NCBI RefSeq assembly: GCF_003573695.1
Contig: NW_020621603.1
Coordinates: 17,843,116-17,907,115, forward strand
Source: Papaver somniferum
Taxonomy: Eukaryota > Streptophyta > Magnoliopsida > Ranunculales > Papaveraceae
DNA: 64,000 bases
Reading direction: 5' to 3'
Below the pieces are notes generated by a model. It did not search any database. It was not told the origin of the DNA and saw only the letters and a program-made list of their open reading frames with translations. The position numbers were made by a program, and so were the translations under genes. Below are positions 1 to 11,552 of this stretch, one piece after another. The stretch's first letter is position 1. Each line of letters begins with the position of its first letter.

Positions 1-54
1 GTGCCCCTTGGTATCTTACAACTTCTGTTCCGAACTCCATTGGCAATTAAGAAT

Positions 55-85
<31 letters not shown>

Positions 86-2599
86 AAGAAGGATCATTTG
101 AGTCCATTGCCACAAGGATCATTTGAGTCCCAATTTAGTGGTGAGTTCTCCCGGTTACTCTTTAAAGATTGGAGCACTGCAACTGCAGTCCAACACATTT
201 CAGTTTAGTTCGTTCTTTCTATGCGAACTATTTTTTCTCATTACTTTGTTAAACCTTTGAAGTTGAAAGGTATTCCGTCTTTGCATGACCTGTGAACTAA
301 CTTGTTTCCTTATATAGCAGAATGGCATGTTATATCCACCAACAAAGCACTTATCTACTGGCGACTCGAGGAGATGCAAGTGGTCAGAGTGAGATTTACT
401 TGCATTTACATTTTGAACTATTTGTTCTTGGATGCTTTATATTTTATACAGTTCTTTTGCTACTCAGGTTAATTCCCTTGAGACAATAAATTGAATTTAC
501 TATTTCAATAGTCACATTTTTTTATGCTTCTGGAATTATACACGAAGAAGACTGAAAATGCTGCGAGAAAACTGTCAAAATACAAACCAACTTGCAAAAG
601 CACACAATTGATTCTAGGGGCACAAAGAAGAGAGCTTTCTTCTGAAACACTCAAGTTCATATTCCTGCTTATTATTGCATACACTACCCAAGACATATTC
701 ATTGGGTGAATTTGTTTTTGCAATCAATTTCGTCTCTCTATCGTTAAACTAAGGAAATACTCAGTTAAAGGGCCGACTTAGACGTAAAAAGTAATATATG
801 AGTATGGCACTATTTTGTGATGATGGTGTTGCACTATTCTGTGAGCACATGTTTGTATATAATTACACTGGTTTTGACATTAGTGTTCTGAATTTTCAAA
901 TTTACACCTAACTCTGTTGATGTGATTATTATATGGTAAACGCATGGTGTTTCGTTTTTTTTTTCGAAATTTTCATTTGGAGCTCAGATGGTTGTGGAAA
1001 CTCTATACTTATGTTGTTATTTGTTGCAGACTCTGTGTGGTAATAATCTTTGATTGAAATGCTTTGAATAAGGGGCAATAGAACAAAAAAGAAAATGCGT
1101 CAAGTTTGGTAAACAATCTGAGGAGTAACTAAGTCAAATTAATCTTCCTAGTTTAATCTTATCTTTGAGATTGTTGTGTGTTGTGCATATATAACTTTAT
1201 CCACTTAATCATCTTTTAATCTTCAGATAACACAAGGAGAAGTGCTCCTCTTATGCTCCAGAAACTGGGTTGCGATAGCGATTACGATGGATACAGAATT
1301 GAGAAATGTCGGAGAAAAGTTGGGATTCAGGTTTGGTCTTTCTCTGGTCTAATCTGGCACACGCTTTTTTTCCTTCTAGTCCAGCATAGATCTGATGAGC
1401 ATTGTCATTTTTAGGACTTTAAGATGTGTATGTACTCCACTCGAGACAATGAACCTGCTCCGTTGACGAGGTTCTCTATGATCTCTTCTTAATAATAGGA
1501 TTCCATGGTTTTTGAGTCACTTGAGTGATAACTAATTCTCTGCAACATTGTATGCAGTGATGTACACGGAGACTGTCCAAGACTTGTATCTGTTATCTAA
1601 ACGGGGAAACAGATAGACAAAAGAGAAGTTGTGAATCTCTTTATCTTTCAGGAGGAAGAAAGTTGGTGGAAGTGGAAAAAACCCTCCCATCTTCTAGTAA
1701 AAAACCCTGTGTGGACAGGTATTGCTGAAGCAAGGGAGCCAAGAAAGAAGGGAAAAAGGCGCGGATTGTGTCAGTTATAGATAAGGTCCGGTCTCTCTCT
1801 CTCTCCACTGCTAACGAAGCATATTTCACCCAATGCATCGTAATAAGTTGAAGTTTTGGATGTTTGTTGGTTCTGTAGATAGAAAAAGACAATTTGTACC
1901 TGCTGGTGGCGATGGGGTTTTCCGAAATTCATGTCTCTTATTCAACTGCATGACTCTTCCTAAAATGCTTCTTGTGAAATCAGAATTGGAGCTTGAGAAG
2001 CAAATTAGGGGATCCTTTCAAAGGATAAGGATAGCAGTAATGCAGCTGATCGCAGCAAAGGATGAATTGTGGGGCAAGGTGTCTGGCTTATTCATGGAGT
2101 CAGACACTGAGATATACTTACAAATGGGTGAAAAATTTAGATTTGATGGAATGTTTTGCTAGTACAGTAGTTGAAAAGATATTGTTAAGGTAAATGAGAC
2201 AAAAATACTAAGACAACTGTATTTTCTCAAATATGTTGTCTTTTTGTGGGCAAAAGAACACTCCGTTAATCTGAATGAATGAATGAATGAATGGTGTTCA
2301 TCATTTTCATAGTTAACTCTTATGTACAAACTAAGATACCGTCATGAGTTAATCTGAATGTTGTCTTTTCTTTTTTTATTTCCGATAGAACACATCTATT
2401 TCCCTGATAATAAGTAGTGTTTCATTAATGGGTGTGACTGTTCCCAAATGGTTGCAATGTTTCACTAACGGGCGCCATTATGCTTATATATATCGTTAGA
2501 TTTTTACAATATTTACTGTATATTTGTTTTTCTGTTTGAGTTATAATCAGAACAAAAGAATAAAAACGATTAAAGATGGAACTATACGCCTTAGTGACA
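1..2599. other. No recognised gene; possible short exons and simple repeats
   Basis: I see no recognisable protein family here. The sequence holds a GAA microsatellite near the start, a CT run at about 1793-1806, a TGAA run at about 2274-2292 and many short ORFs. A stretch at about 1226-1330 is open and bounded by CAG on the left and CAG/GT on the right, so it could be an exon. A stretch at about 1980-2160 encodes a charged, helix-like peptide. Neither can be assigned. The region may be the 5' part of the exon series at 2600-3622 or simply intergenic decay. Confidence 0.4.
57..92 (+). repeat. (GAA)n microsatellite
   Basis: About a dozen uninterrupted AAG/GAA triplets. They give a lysine run in one frame, which is a simple repeat and not evidence of coding. 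A short duplicated phrase (GGATCATTTGAGTCC) flanks it on the right at about 91-130. Confidence 0.9.
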
Positions 2600-3622
2600 C
2601 AGTTTGGGTACGTAAAAAGGGATATGATATCCATAGCGAAAGGTTTTAGTAGGACCCTTCATACCATCGATCATCTCTTTGGAGAAGTGAGCATCATATC
2701 GTCATCTCTTGTTATTCTAATCTGAATTTTGGTTTCTATTCCTTTTTCAAAACCCCTAATCTTGTTGTTTGTAATCATGGTTATTAGATAGACTTAAACA
2801 ACATCAAGAAGGATGAAGCTGCGTTTGATAGGTCAGTGGCTAAAGCTTATACTGGACTGCGTACATCTTTTCGGCAGGTACGTACATTCATCTCATGAGG
2901 TTTTATGATCTTAAATGATATATTGTTTCTTATTTAACTTTATTTATTTATGTATTAAATTTCTGATCACAGATAATCAAAGACGCCAGTGCTGAGTTGT
3001 GCTGTGATTGTCGGCGTTGTATGCGCGACCACTTGTGGTGCGATTGTCGTCATTGTAGGCGATACCGGCACCATAACAGAAAGCACGGTGGAAAAATGGA
3101 TTCGGAATCAATATTTGTAACCTTACAAAAAGGTGCAAGGACGATAGAAGAGATTAGACATTTTAGTCGAATCGTGAGCATCATATCGTCATCTCTTGTT
3201 ATTCTACTCCTGCATTTTGATTTACGTTCCTTTTTTTAAACCCCTAATTTTCTTGTTTGTTCTCGTCACTAGTTCCATTTAGACGAGGAGACTGAATATG
3301 TGCTCTATGGGTATTTGCACAAAGCCATAGCACAACTTGATCGATCATTCCAGAAGGTACGTGAACATTCATTTTATTAAATTATATTTGCTTGCGGGAG
3401 TTGTTTCTTCTATTTTCTTGGTCTAAATTTCTGATCCAAACAGTCACTGGAGACGCTGAGTTTTTCTCCTGTCGTCATCATCGCAAGGATCACCACCATG
3501 AAAAGCCAATATCGTCCGCCACCACCACCAAAAGTCAGCATCCTAAGGGAGACCGCCACATGTTCGGCCGTCTGGGCAGGTCAATAGGACGGGCTTTGGG
3601 CAGACTTTGTGCCTCCAAATAA
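2600..3622 (+). CDS. Putative multi-exon gene made of two duplicated exon-intron units (unknown product)
   Basis: Two similar units of about 487 bases follow each other. Each has an exon ending at a GTGAGCATCATATCG donor (2687 and 3174), an intron of about 100 bases, a second exon ending in CAG or AAG before GTACGT/GTACGTG (2878 and 3358), a second intron of about 90 bases ending in a CAG acceptor after TTTCTGATC, and a third exon. The second exons encode charged helical peptides. In one frame the third exon of unit 1 encodes a hydrophobic, possibly membrane-spanning stretch followed by a short tail and stop; that of unit 2 is proline-rich. Splice signals and conserved introns support a real or recently real gene. 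I recognise no domain, and the frame across exons is uncertain. Confidence 0.35.
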
Positions 3623-3869
3623 GTATCATTACCATGGGCTTTTTGTGTCAAGAAACAACGTAATCACCAGCAGATGAATTTTTCTCTTGGCTTTTTTGTT
3701 TCGCCAGACTTGTATTGAGTCTTTTTTTTTTTTTTTTTTTTTTGATGTTCTTTGTTGTTTGAGTTGTCAGGAATGTCTGACTTCTCTTCTTCTTGTATTA
3801 TAATCTTTCTTTGGTCTTTAATAAAATCTGTCCATATATTTCCAACAACAGTGAGAATAATCCCAGACT

Positions 3870-4601
3870 TAGGGCTGAACGTGGTGTCGGTTAACCGTTG
3901 GAAACCGACCGAACCAGACCAATAAGCAAGAAACCGAACCAAACCATTTAGATTTGGATTGGTTTGGTAAAAAATGTTGAAAAACCGACATTATTGGTTT
4001 GGTTTTGGTTTGACCTGAAAACCGAACCAAAAACCATTGAGGAACCGATTAATTTTTAAACTTAATTTCTACCATGGATTTAAAAATATTAGATTCTACC
4101 CATTAATTTAGAGGATAAATAGAAACTCTAAATCTAATATTTCATTATGATACTCTCCCTCTTTCTCTTTCTCCTTCTCTCAGCCGCCTCCCTTCTCCAC
4201 CCCCAACTACAGCTGCTGCTACTCGACTTTTTTCTTCCCGTCTTCCTTCTTTTTTATTTCTCAATATATAAATTAAGATATATCATATATCTTCATTTGA
4301 TCTCTAGAATTAGAGTAAGCTTTAACTATTCTTGATTTTTTTTTTGTCTGTATATTTGTGTAAACCAATACTATCGGCAACTACGATTTTTTTATCTGTA
4401 AATTTGTGTATTTTTTTTTGGTTTGACATAATTATTGGTTAACCAAAAACCACTGAGACAAACCGAAACCAACTGGAACCATTTGGAAACCGAACCAATG
4501 GTTAATGGATTGGTTTGGTTTAGATTTTTAGAAACCAATAATATTGGTTTCGGTTTTGGTTTGGCTAGAAACCGAACCAAAACCGACCATGAACAGCCCT
4601 A
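3870..4601. mobile_element. Non-autonomous hAT-like element (732 bp)
   Basis: The left end reads TAGGGCTGAACGTGGTGTCGG and the right end is its imperfect inverse, finishing CAGCCCTA. Flanks are CCCAGACT (3862-3869) and GCCAGACT (4602-4609), an 8-bp target duplication with one mismatch. The YAGGG ends and 8-bp duplication are hAT hallmarks. Subterminal regions carry many AACCGAACC / GGTTCGGTT-type motifs on both sides, the kind of repeated site hAT transposases bind. No transposase ORF is present, and the middle is a pyrimidine-rich AT stretch. It would need a transposase supplied in trans. Confidence 0.8.
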
Positions 4602-4609
4602 GCCAGACT

Positions 4610-5589
4610 TATCATGTTCTTTGGTTAACAGTAAGAATGTTTTTCCGCAAGTATTTCGTGGCTAAATATTCTGCAAACAAACACAAAAGGCGAGTCAGTA
4701 TACAAGAGAAGAAATGCAACTTCAATCGTCTACGCGTCACTTGTGTGCGTAACATACCACGGGTCCCGTTCCTTGTCCAGATGAATGTTTTTGCTGCTGG
4801 AGTTTCCATGAAATCTCAAGGCAGAACCACCCCAAGCAAAACTGACTAGGTTTATCTTTTTGTCTTCCATAATCTTCTCTCTGTAGATCTCGAGAACTCA
4901 CCATGTCTGCAACTAATTTCGACCACCGAAGACAATCAATACCCTAACCTCCTTCCTCAGAGCAGCAGCAGATTCATTTTCTCGATCTCAGATTCAAAAC
5001 AAAAACCTAGTTTGATTTCCCGTTCATACACAGCAACAATAACACGAACTTCTTCTCCTTAATATCGAATTCATCAGCACCACCAGCAGCTGTTTCCAAT
5101 TTCTCGATCTCTCGTTTCTGAATTTCAGATGGCTGTATTAATGAGGTCGGAAGAAAAACTAGAGTTGTCTGAATTCAACTCGACCTAAGTAAATCAAATA
5201 ATCTGAGCGATCAATTTTCTTCTTTCTTGTATACCAATGCTAATGAACGATTCAGACCTAACAAATCATCGAATTACAAAAGAAATGAGTTCATCACAAA
5301 GGTTCAATCGCGGTTGAAACTGGAAGAAATCATCCATGGTGAGAAATTCAAATAACCATTTAACTTCCATCAAAAAAGTTCAGTATTCTTAATTGTTGAA
5401 GTTGAGATTTCTTGGTTAAGTTCTTGATGATGTTGTTTTTGAGAATCGGAAGTCTGCTAATGATTTTGGTTTTTGATTTTTTTTTGGTTTGGGAGAGATG
5501 ACGAGGGGAGTATTGATTGAAGAAGAATGATTGGTGTTATAGATTAATCCCTTAGACAATGTCCCAGACAATTCAACCATTTAGATTTT
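4610..5589. other. Intergenic, no gene recognised
   Basis: The stretch contains 5'-UTR-like sequence rich in CTCC, CAGCAGCAG and TTCTCGATCTC phrases at about 4850-5130, but no ORF that continues or matches a family I know. It may be transposon-derived leader sequence. Confidence 0.35.
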
Positions 5590-5599
5590 GAGGAGATTA

Positions 5600-5800
5600 T
5601 TGTAGTAAAGAAGATCTAGTTATTTCTTAAATCATTGTGTTATTTCATGAAACATCACGATGTTTGCATTATTGTAGGAGAGAAGATCTAGTTATTTCTT
5701 GAATCATTGTGTTGTTTCATGAAACATCACAATATTTGCATGACCATATCTATTTATTTCTTGAACCATTGCGATGTTTCATCAAACATTGTGTCTATTC
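5600..5800. repeat. Three-unit tandem repeat with a palindromic core
   Basis: A unit beginning AAGATCTAGTTATTTCTT recurs at 5611 and 5683 (72-base spacing), with a more diverged, shorter third copy from about 5744. Units 1 and 2 contain TTTCATGAAA, extended to the perfect palindrome GTTTCATGAAAC in unit 2. The third has TTTCATCAAA. No coding role is seen. Confidence 0.75.
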
Positions 5801-6029
5801 ATGACTCAACACATTCACATCCATCATGTATATAATATCATTTTTCTATGTTTTCTATTTGGATTCTCCGTCAGAACCGTAAATAAGTTAATATGAATAT
5901 AGTTGTCGAAGATCTTCCATCATTTTTATAAAGGTTTAGCCTTGCAAAACCTATATTAACTTCAACAAAAATGTGTTCCTTTTCAGAATCCTGATTTTGC
6001 TTGTGTTGTTTGTAATCTGTTGTCTTCAT

Positions 6030-6232
6030 CAGTTAGTGAAAGGCTTGTTCCTGCCCACTGCCGCTTCTCCTGCCACAACTGTTCTTCATGCCCAACAAAG
6101 AAAAATGAGTTGTTGGTCAAAGGACCCAAGGAACTGGCAGAAATGAGTACATGCCAAGTTTTTATATGAAGAACACTTTATTGGCAGTGAAAAGAAAAAG
6201 AAGAATACATCACCGGATTAAAGGTAATTATT
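6030..6232 (+). pseudogene. SPX-domain gene relic, copy A (end of last exon)
   Basis: This is the degenerate counterpart of the last-exon tail seen better at 17290-17475. It keeps the CCTGCCACAACTGTT phrase, the GGACCCAAGGAACTGGCAGA segment (corresponding to a GPKEQAE peptide in copy B) and the ATGAAGAACAC segment. Frameshifts and stops break the frame. Upstream exons are not recognisable, so only the 3' end of this copy survives. SPX proteins are phosphate-status sensors that bind PHR transcription factors; this fragment cannot encode one. Confidence 0.65.
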
Positions 6233-6690
6233 TAATACTAATCCTCCTCCTAATTGATTTGGTTAGGTACATTGTAAATTTTAGGATTATGCAATGAAAT
6301 TTTGTTGCAGACATACAAATTTTTGTCTCGTTATAGTTTTTTCCTTTCCAAATTTTTACAATCATGGTCTGGATTAGGATTTATCCTTAGCTAACATATA
6401 CCTGTAGGTGCGTTGTGTTACTTATTACAGTTATTGAGTTATCCACCTCAGGAGAATAATATCTCCTCTTAATTATCCGTTTGATTTTTGATGTAATCTC
6501 TAGGAATATCCACATTCCACATGATTAGTACCACTCATCTTTGCTATCCTGCCATCTATTTAGACTAGAGAGTTCATTTCTGTAACAGGATCATTGGCTT
6601 ACGAGCAATGTTGTCACACGAATTTGATCTGCTATGTGCATTTATTTTCATAATATGGGGCATGTTAATAAGGTTATAAGCTGATTGAGT
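6233..6690 (+). repeat. Inter-copy spacer of the SPX array (matches about 17470-17880)
   Basis: Long stretches match the region after copy B, including ...AGCTAACATATAC.TGTAGGTG... and ...CCACCTCAGGA.AATAA.ATCTCCTCTTAAT.... The same order (last-exon tail, spacer, next exon 2) occurs twice, so the SPX pieces arose by tandem duplication of a unit that included the spacer and not by retroposition. Confidence 0.75.
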
Positions 6691-6806
6691 CGTATGTTTT
6701 TAGTTACAGGAGTTGCAGGACAGGGTTGCAAGCAAGAAAAGAAATTGTTGATTTTCATGAAGAAAATGGTGTTGCTTGAGAATTATAGTGTCTTAACTAC
6801 ACTGGT
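6691..6806 (+). pseudogene. SPX-domain gene relic, copy B, exon 2 (5' side of retrotransposon)
   Basis: After a GTTACAGGAGTTGCAG acceptor-like sequence comes an exon relic. In one frame it encodes a peptide ending MVLLENYSVLT, matching the SPX core motif usually written IVDFHGEMVLLENYSAL. About 25 bases are missing near its start compared with copy C, which breaks the frame. The exon ends CACTG/GT, and the Ty3 element is inserted exactly over this donor: its 5-bp target duplication CTGGT spans the exon-intron boundary. The intron resumes at 15911. Confidence 0.75.
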
Positions 6807-7264
6807 TGTAGGATCAGAATCTCGCAACAACAATATTTCAGCGAAATTATTAACAACACAATACAATAGCGTCGCAGAATAATTTCAGGAAGAATATAAT
6901 AAATGACGTCACCTAAGATCACAAGAAAGATGTGATAGTCCTGCGAAAATTAAAGAGCTTGCGAAATTAATATTTGTAAGGTTGCGAGAATATCGCAAAT
7001 CATACCCGAAAATAAAGGATAGATTAGCTGTCACCCATTATGTATTTTCCTATAAATAGTCGTTCAAGTTGTAAAGAGAAGGAAGACATCTTTTTTGAGT
7101 AAGAAACAAGTAAATATGAGAGAGAAAGTCTAGGGTAGAGATCATTCTTGATTTCTTTATCTTTTCTTGTAAGAACCTTCAAAGATTGATCTGTAAACCT
7201 AAAAATGAGTTGATTAATAATGAAATCATATGAGGCGTGTAGTGTAGGATTTCCTGCAACTACA
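6807..7264 (+). repeat. 5' LTR of the Ty3/gypsy element
   Basis: A TG...CA bounded repeat, with a matching copy at 15434-15905. It contains a TATAAATA promoter box at 7051-7058 after TTTTCC. It is rich in GCGAA/TTCGC words, such as TGCGAAAATT and TCGCAAATC. Confidence 0.93.
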
Positions 7265-7267
7265 TAA

Positions 7268-7284
7268 TGGCGCTAGAAACAGGG
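7268..7284 (+). other. Primer-binding site of the Ty3/gypsy element
   Basis: TGGCGCTAGAAACAGGG begins three bases after the 5' LTR. The TGGCGC start is common in plant Ty3/gypsy elements and differs from the initiator-Met type TGGTATCAG used by the copia elements in this window. I do not assign the tRNA. Confidence 0.75.
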
Positions 7285-7373
7285 ATATTGAAGATCGAAA
7301 GTTGAAGATTGTTGTTGAGAATATTCAAATCAAGAAAGTGATTAAATGAATCAGTGAATCAGTTAGAAGAAAG

Positions 7374-8059
7374 ATGAATACAATTAATGAAGATGACAAA
7401 AGATTGCAGTGTAATATGATAACAAAAACGATGGTTAATGAATTCCATGAAAACATCAAAGGAAGAATACATAAACGAAATTTTGAAGGAAGGAAAGTTA
7501 TGGCGGTAGAAAAGACATCACCCTTGAAAGATTTGGAAAAGCAAAAATTACATTCATGGCAGCAGAAATACCAAAAGAAAATTTGAACCACACATCTCCG
7601 TTGGTTATCACAGTGCCTATTACGCGAAAAGAGAAGGAGACAACAACAAAATCCACAGGAGAATGGATATTGAACAGAACTTTAATCGATACAGGAAGTT
7701 CAGTGGATATAATATTTTATCACACATTCCGGGGAATGGGATTTAAAGATGAAGAAATGTCCAGTTCAACATATTTTGTTCTCGGCTTTGGAAAATCCAC
7801 AACAAAACCTAAAGAAGAGATAGTGGTACGAATTCCACTTGGAGAAATCGAAACACATGTAACGTTGTGCGTGGTGGATATGGAATCGCCATATAATATG
7901 TTATTAGGAAGACCATGGATACATGCGATAAAATTTGTGGTATCAACGTTGCATCAATGTATTAAATTCCCCACACCAAATGGAATAGGTGAAATCAGAG
8001 GAGATGTTGACAATGCGAAATTATGTCATCAAATTGAAGTAAAGCATTATGGGGGATAA
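7374..8059 (+). pseudogene. Gag tail and aspartic protease of the Tat element
   Basis: Only about 300 bases separate the primer site from protease, far too little for a normal Tat gag, so most of gag is deleted. A gag-tail frame (7374-7586) shifts at about 7550 into the protease frame starting at 7556. The protease has the catalytic LIDTGSS motif at residues 43-49 of that frame and the conserved LLGRPWIH segment about 80 residues later. This is a retropepsin-like fold that would cleave the polyprotein. The protease ORF stops at 8059, after which the reading frame to RT is broken. Confidence 0.85.
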
Positions 8060-8304
8060 TGCAAAAAGAAACAATTTCGCAGAAAGTTGGCAAAGGAGCA
8101 AAGAAAGAAGAAGAAAAGAAGAATTTAGAGTATATATGATAAGGGCAAAAGAAGGCAAAGGAATACCCAGCGAAATTTCGGAAGAAGGAGAAGGACCTAT
8201 GAAAACAATAAAAGAACCAACACCAATGGGAGAACCTAAACCCAGTTACACTGCCGCAGAACCAACAAAAGAAATAAACGTTGGGACTATAGGAACCTCT
8301 AATA

Positions 8305-9309
8305 TTGAGAATTGGAACCAAAATGGATATGGAAGAAGAAGAAAGAACTGTTAACTTGTTGCGAGAATATAAAGATGTTTTCGCAGGAAGCATGGATGAG
8401 ATACCGGGAATAGATCCATCAATTGCATGCCACAAGTTGGAGATTAACAAAAATGTGAGACCATTTAAACAGAGAATAAGAAAAATTGCAACAACTTACC
8501 ATTCCCAAATAGAAGAAGAACTACAGAAAATGCTTGAGCGGGAATCATAAGAGAAGCTAAATACCCAGAATGGATAGCGAATATGGTCATTGTCCCAAAG
8601 AAAAACAAAGGAATCAGGATTTGCATAGATTTCACTGATTTAAACAAAGCTTGCCCCAAAGATAGTTTTCCGTTACCAGATATTCCTCAAATGGTGGAAT
8701 CCGCAGCGGGAAATGATAGGGTATCATCTTTAGATGGGTACAAAGGGTATAACCAAATCCCTCTCGCTGAAGAAGATCAAGAACATACTGCTTTCTTTCC
8801 CCTAGAGGTTTATATTGTTACACGAAAATGCCATTTGGTTTGCGAAATGCGGGAGCGACATACCAAAGAATGGTAGAGAAGGTGTTCGCAAAATGGATAC
8901 ACAAAACATTAGAAGTATACGTGGATGACATGTTAGTAAAGAGTAAAGAAGCTAAAGACCATGTACAAGACCTGAGGGAGATTTTTGAACAAATGCGGCA
9001 GTATAACATTAAATTGAATCCTGAGAAGTGTACTATTGGAGTTGCATCGGGAAAATTTTAGGCTACATTGTATCAAAGGAAGGAATACAGGTTGATCCAG
9101 AAAAAGTGCAAGCAGTTCGTGACATGCCAACACCAGCAACAATAAAAGATGTACAGAAGTTGAATGGGCTTCTAGCTTCGCTGGGGAGATTCATTTCGCG
9201 ATCATCAGACAAATGCAAATATTTTTTCGATATACTCAAGAAGGGTGCGAAATTTAAATGGACTGATGAATGTGAAAAAGCTTTTCAAGGATCAAAGAAC
9301 ATCTTATGA
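8305..9309 (+). pseudogene. Reverse transcriptase of the Tat element, frameshifted
   Basis: Typical plant Ty3/gypsy RT segments occur in order: EYKDVFA and GIDPSI near 8360-8420, then ICIDFTDLNKACPKDSFPLP (about 8620-8680), YKGYNQIPL (about 8740), MPFGLRNAGATYQRM (8828-8872) and the catalytic YVDDM at about 8918-8932. The thumb/connection region GYIVSKEGIQVDPEKV follows. They lie in four frames, with breaks at about 8545, 8800 and 9055 and a stop at 9307-9309, so no active enzyme can be made from this copy. Confidence 0.9.
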
Positions 9310-10200
9310 ATACAACTATTTTACAAAAAGCAGAATCAGGAGAAGAATTATTGATCTATCTTGCGACGACGTCGCATGCATTAAGTTGTGTTATTGCGAG
9401 TAGACGCAGGAGTGGAGAAACCCATTTATTACATTAGCAAAACTTTTAATACTGCCGAGAAGAATTACTCAAAGATTGAAAGTTAATCTTAGCATTAGTT
9501 TATGCATCATTTAAGCTCCGCATATACTTTCAAGCACACAAGATAAAGGTATTAACAAAAGTACCAATTGAATCAGTGATGAAGAATTCTAAAAGATCAG
9601 GAAGAGTGGAGAGATGGAATGCACAAGTAGGCCACTTTGATATTAAATATGAAATTTTGTCTTCACCAAAATCACAAGTTGTTGCAGATTTCTTGGCAGA
9701 ATTTCCTTTAGAAGAAGATGAAGCAGTAGAAGAAATGATGGATGTAGAAGAAGAACATGGAGATCCAAAAGATTTATTAACAGAACCAAATAGATGGGAG
9801 ATATTGGTAGATGGATCATCAAAGAGGAAGGAAATGGAGTTGGAATTGTTTTAATTTCGCCAGAAGGAATAAAATGGCTTTTTCATTCAGATTGGAATTT
9901 GCATCCACTAATAATGAAACAGAATATGAAGCTGTGATACATGCCTTAAAATTCGCAATAGAAATGAAACTAGAAAATGCCAGGATCACTAGTGATTCGC
10001 AGCTAGTTATTCGCCAAATAAAGGGAGAGTATACTACAAATGAACCATCCTTGAAGAAATACAAGAAGCTGGTTGAAGAATTGTCAGCGAAAATCCCAAA
10101 AATAAAATGGAGGCACATTTCAAGAAAGGATAACAGACTCGCAGACGCTTTTGCTTTCATCTCAAGCATGATGACAGATCCAACTGCGAGATGCATAAAA
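9310..10200 (+). pseudogene. RNase H and second RNase H-like region of the Tat element
   Basis: After the RT stop, relics of the retroviral RNase H are seen (SALSCVIASR, then an ISKTFN-like segment near 9440 and a LxLVYASFKLR-like segment). A linker with VVADFLAEFP (about 9680) follows, then a second RNase H beginning WEILVDGSS (about 9798) with the NNETEYEAVIHALKFA core (9910-9960) and SDSQLVIRQIKGEY (about 9993). The second domain marks the Tat group, in which the original RNase H degenerates into a connection domain. A frameshift at about 9845 interrupts it. Confidence 0.82.
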
Positions 10201-11552
10201 ATACAAACACTTCTGTCACCATCAATCAATAAAGAAGAAGAAGACGTGGACGTGATGATAATAGACAATGAAGAAGAAGAACAAATGAACAATATCGCAG
10301 ACTGGAGAATGGAACTTCATGCATATTTGGCGAAAGGAGAAACACCAAGAAATAGATTGGAAACACACAAGTTAAAAAGCCGTGCAACGAATTATGAATT
10401 AAGAGATGGGTTGCTATACCGAAAATCCTTTAATGGACCATCACTCAGATGTTTGACACGAGAGGAAGGAGAAAAGGTGCTAAAAATGTTACATAGTGGG
10501 GATGCTGGCAATCATAGTGGAGGAAGATCTTTGGCACATAGAGCAAAAATGCAAGGTTATTACTGGCCATACATGCATGAAGATGCAAAACAAATATCAA
10601 GACGTTGCGAAGATTGTCAGCGGCATGGAAAGAAAATACATGCACCTGGAGCACCATTGTCATCTTCAACCAGTGTGTGGCCTTTTGGAAAGTGGGGCTT
10701 AGATATTGGGGCCATTTTTACCAGGATCTGGACAAAGAAGATACTTAATAGTCGCAACAGATTATTTCACAAAATGGACAGAAGTGAAGGCAGTAGTACA
10801 CATATTCGCGACAAAGATATCTTTACATTCATATTCGAAAATATCATTTGCAGATTCGGAATTCCTGCACAGTTGGTATCTGATAATGGGAAACAATTTG
10901 AAGGACAGAATATAGAAATGCTACTTAATGCATTCAAGATAAAATGTGGAAAGTCTACTCCTTTGTATCCACAAGCTAATGGGAAGTAGAAGCAACAAAC
11001 AAAACAATTGCAGATATATTAAAAAGAAATTGGAAGGACATCACAGAGCATGGTGCGAACAAGTACATAATGCAGTATGGGCTTATAATACAACTAGAAG
11101 AGAAGCTACTGGAATGTCACCTTTTTGTTTAACATACGGAGTTGAAGCGGTGTTACCAACAGAAGTTGTTATTCCGACAACAAAAAGAGAAGCTTGGGAG
11201 AAAAATCTTAGTGCGGGCTTGATTTTAAATAAACTTGATGAATTAGAAGAAAGAAGAGAAAAAGCTTTACAACATATGGAGAATTATCAGCGAAGATTAG
11301 CCCGAGAATATAATAAACGTGTCAAAATACGCGAATTTCAACCAGGAGATTTAGTTCTGCGAGAGAAACACCAATATATCAGCGAGAAAATGGTGGAAAA
11401 TTAGCGAAAAAATGGGATGGACCTTACATCATTAAGGAGATAGTTGGAACAGAGCTTATAGATTAATGGATCCAAGGAAGAGATGTTGGTCATAGATTAG
11501 ACAGACCATGGAACAGGTTGTACTTAAAAGATATTATCCGTAAGAAGCTTTG
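10200..11552 (+). pseudogene. Integrase of the Tat element, frameshifted
   Basis: The HHCC zinc-binding region is present, with histidines in MLHSGDAGNHSG and cysteines in CEDCQRH (about 10480-10625). The DDE core is split between frames: VATDYFTKWTE (about 10750) in one, LVSDNGKQFEG (about 10875) in another, and the VEATNK glutamate just after a stop created at 10987-10989. The C-terminal region keeps EFQPGDLVLR (about 11335) and GPYIIKEI (about 11420), and ends with a stop at about 11552. It would insert the cDNA, but frameshifts and stops disable this copy. Confidence 0.87.

Noticed and set aside
8..208. ORF with a long lysine run
   Set aside because: The run is a translated GAA microsatellite; the remaining residues match nothing and no start context or neighbour supports it.
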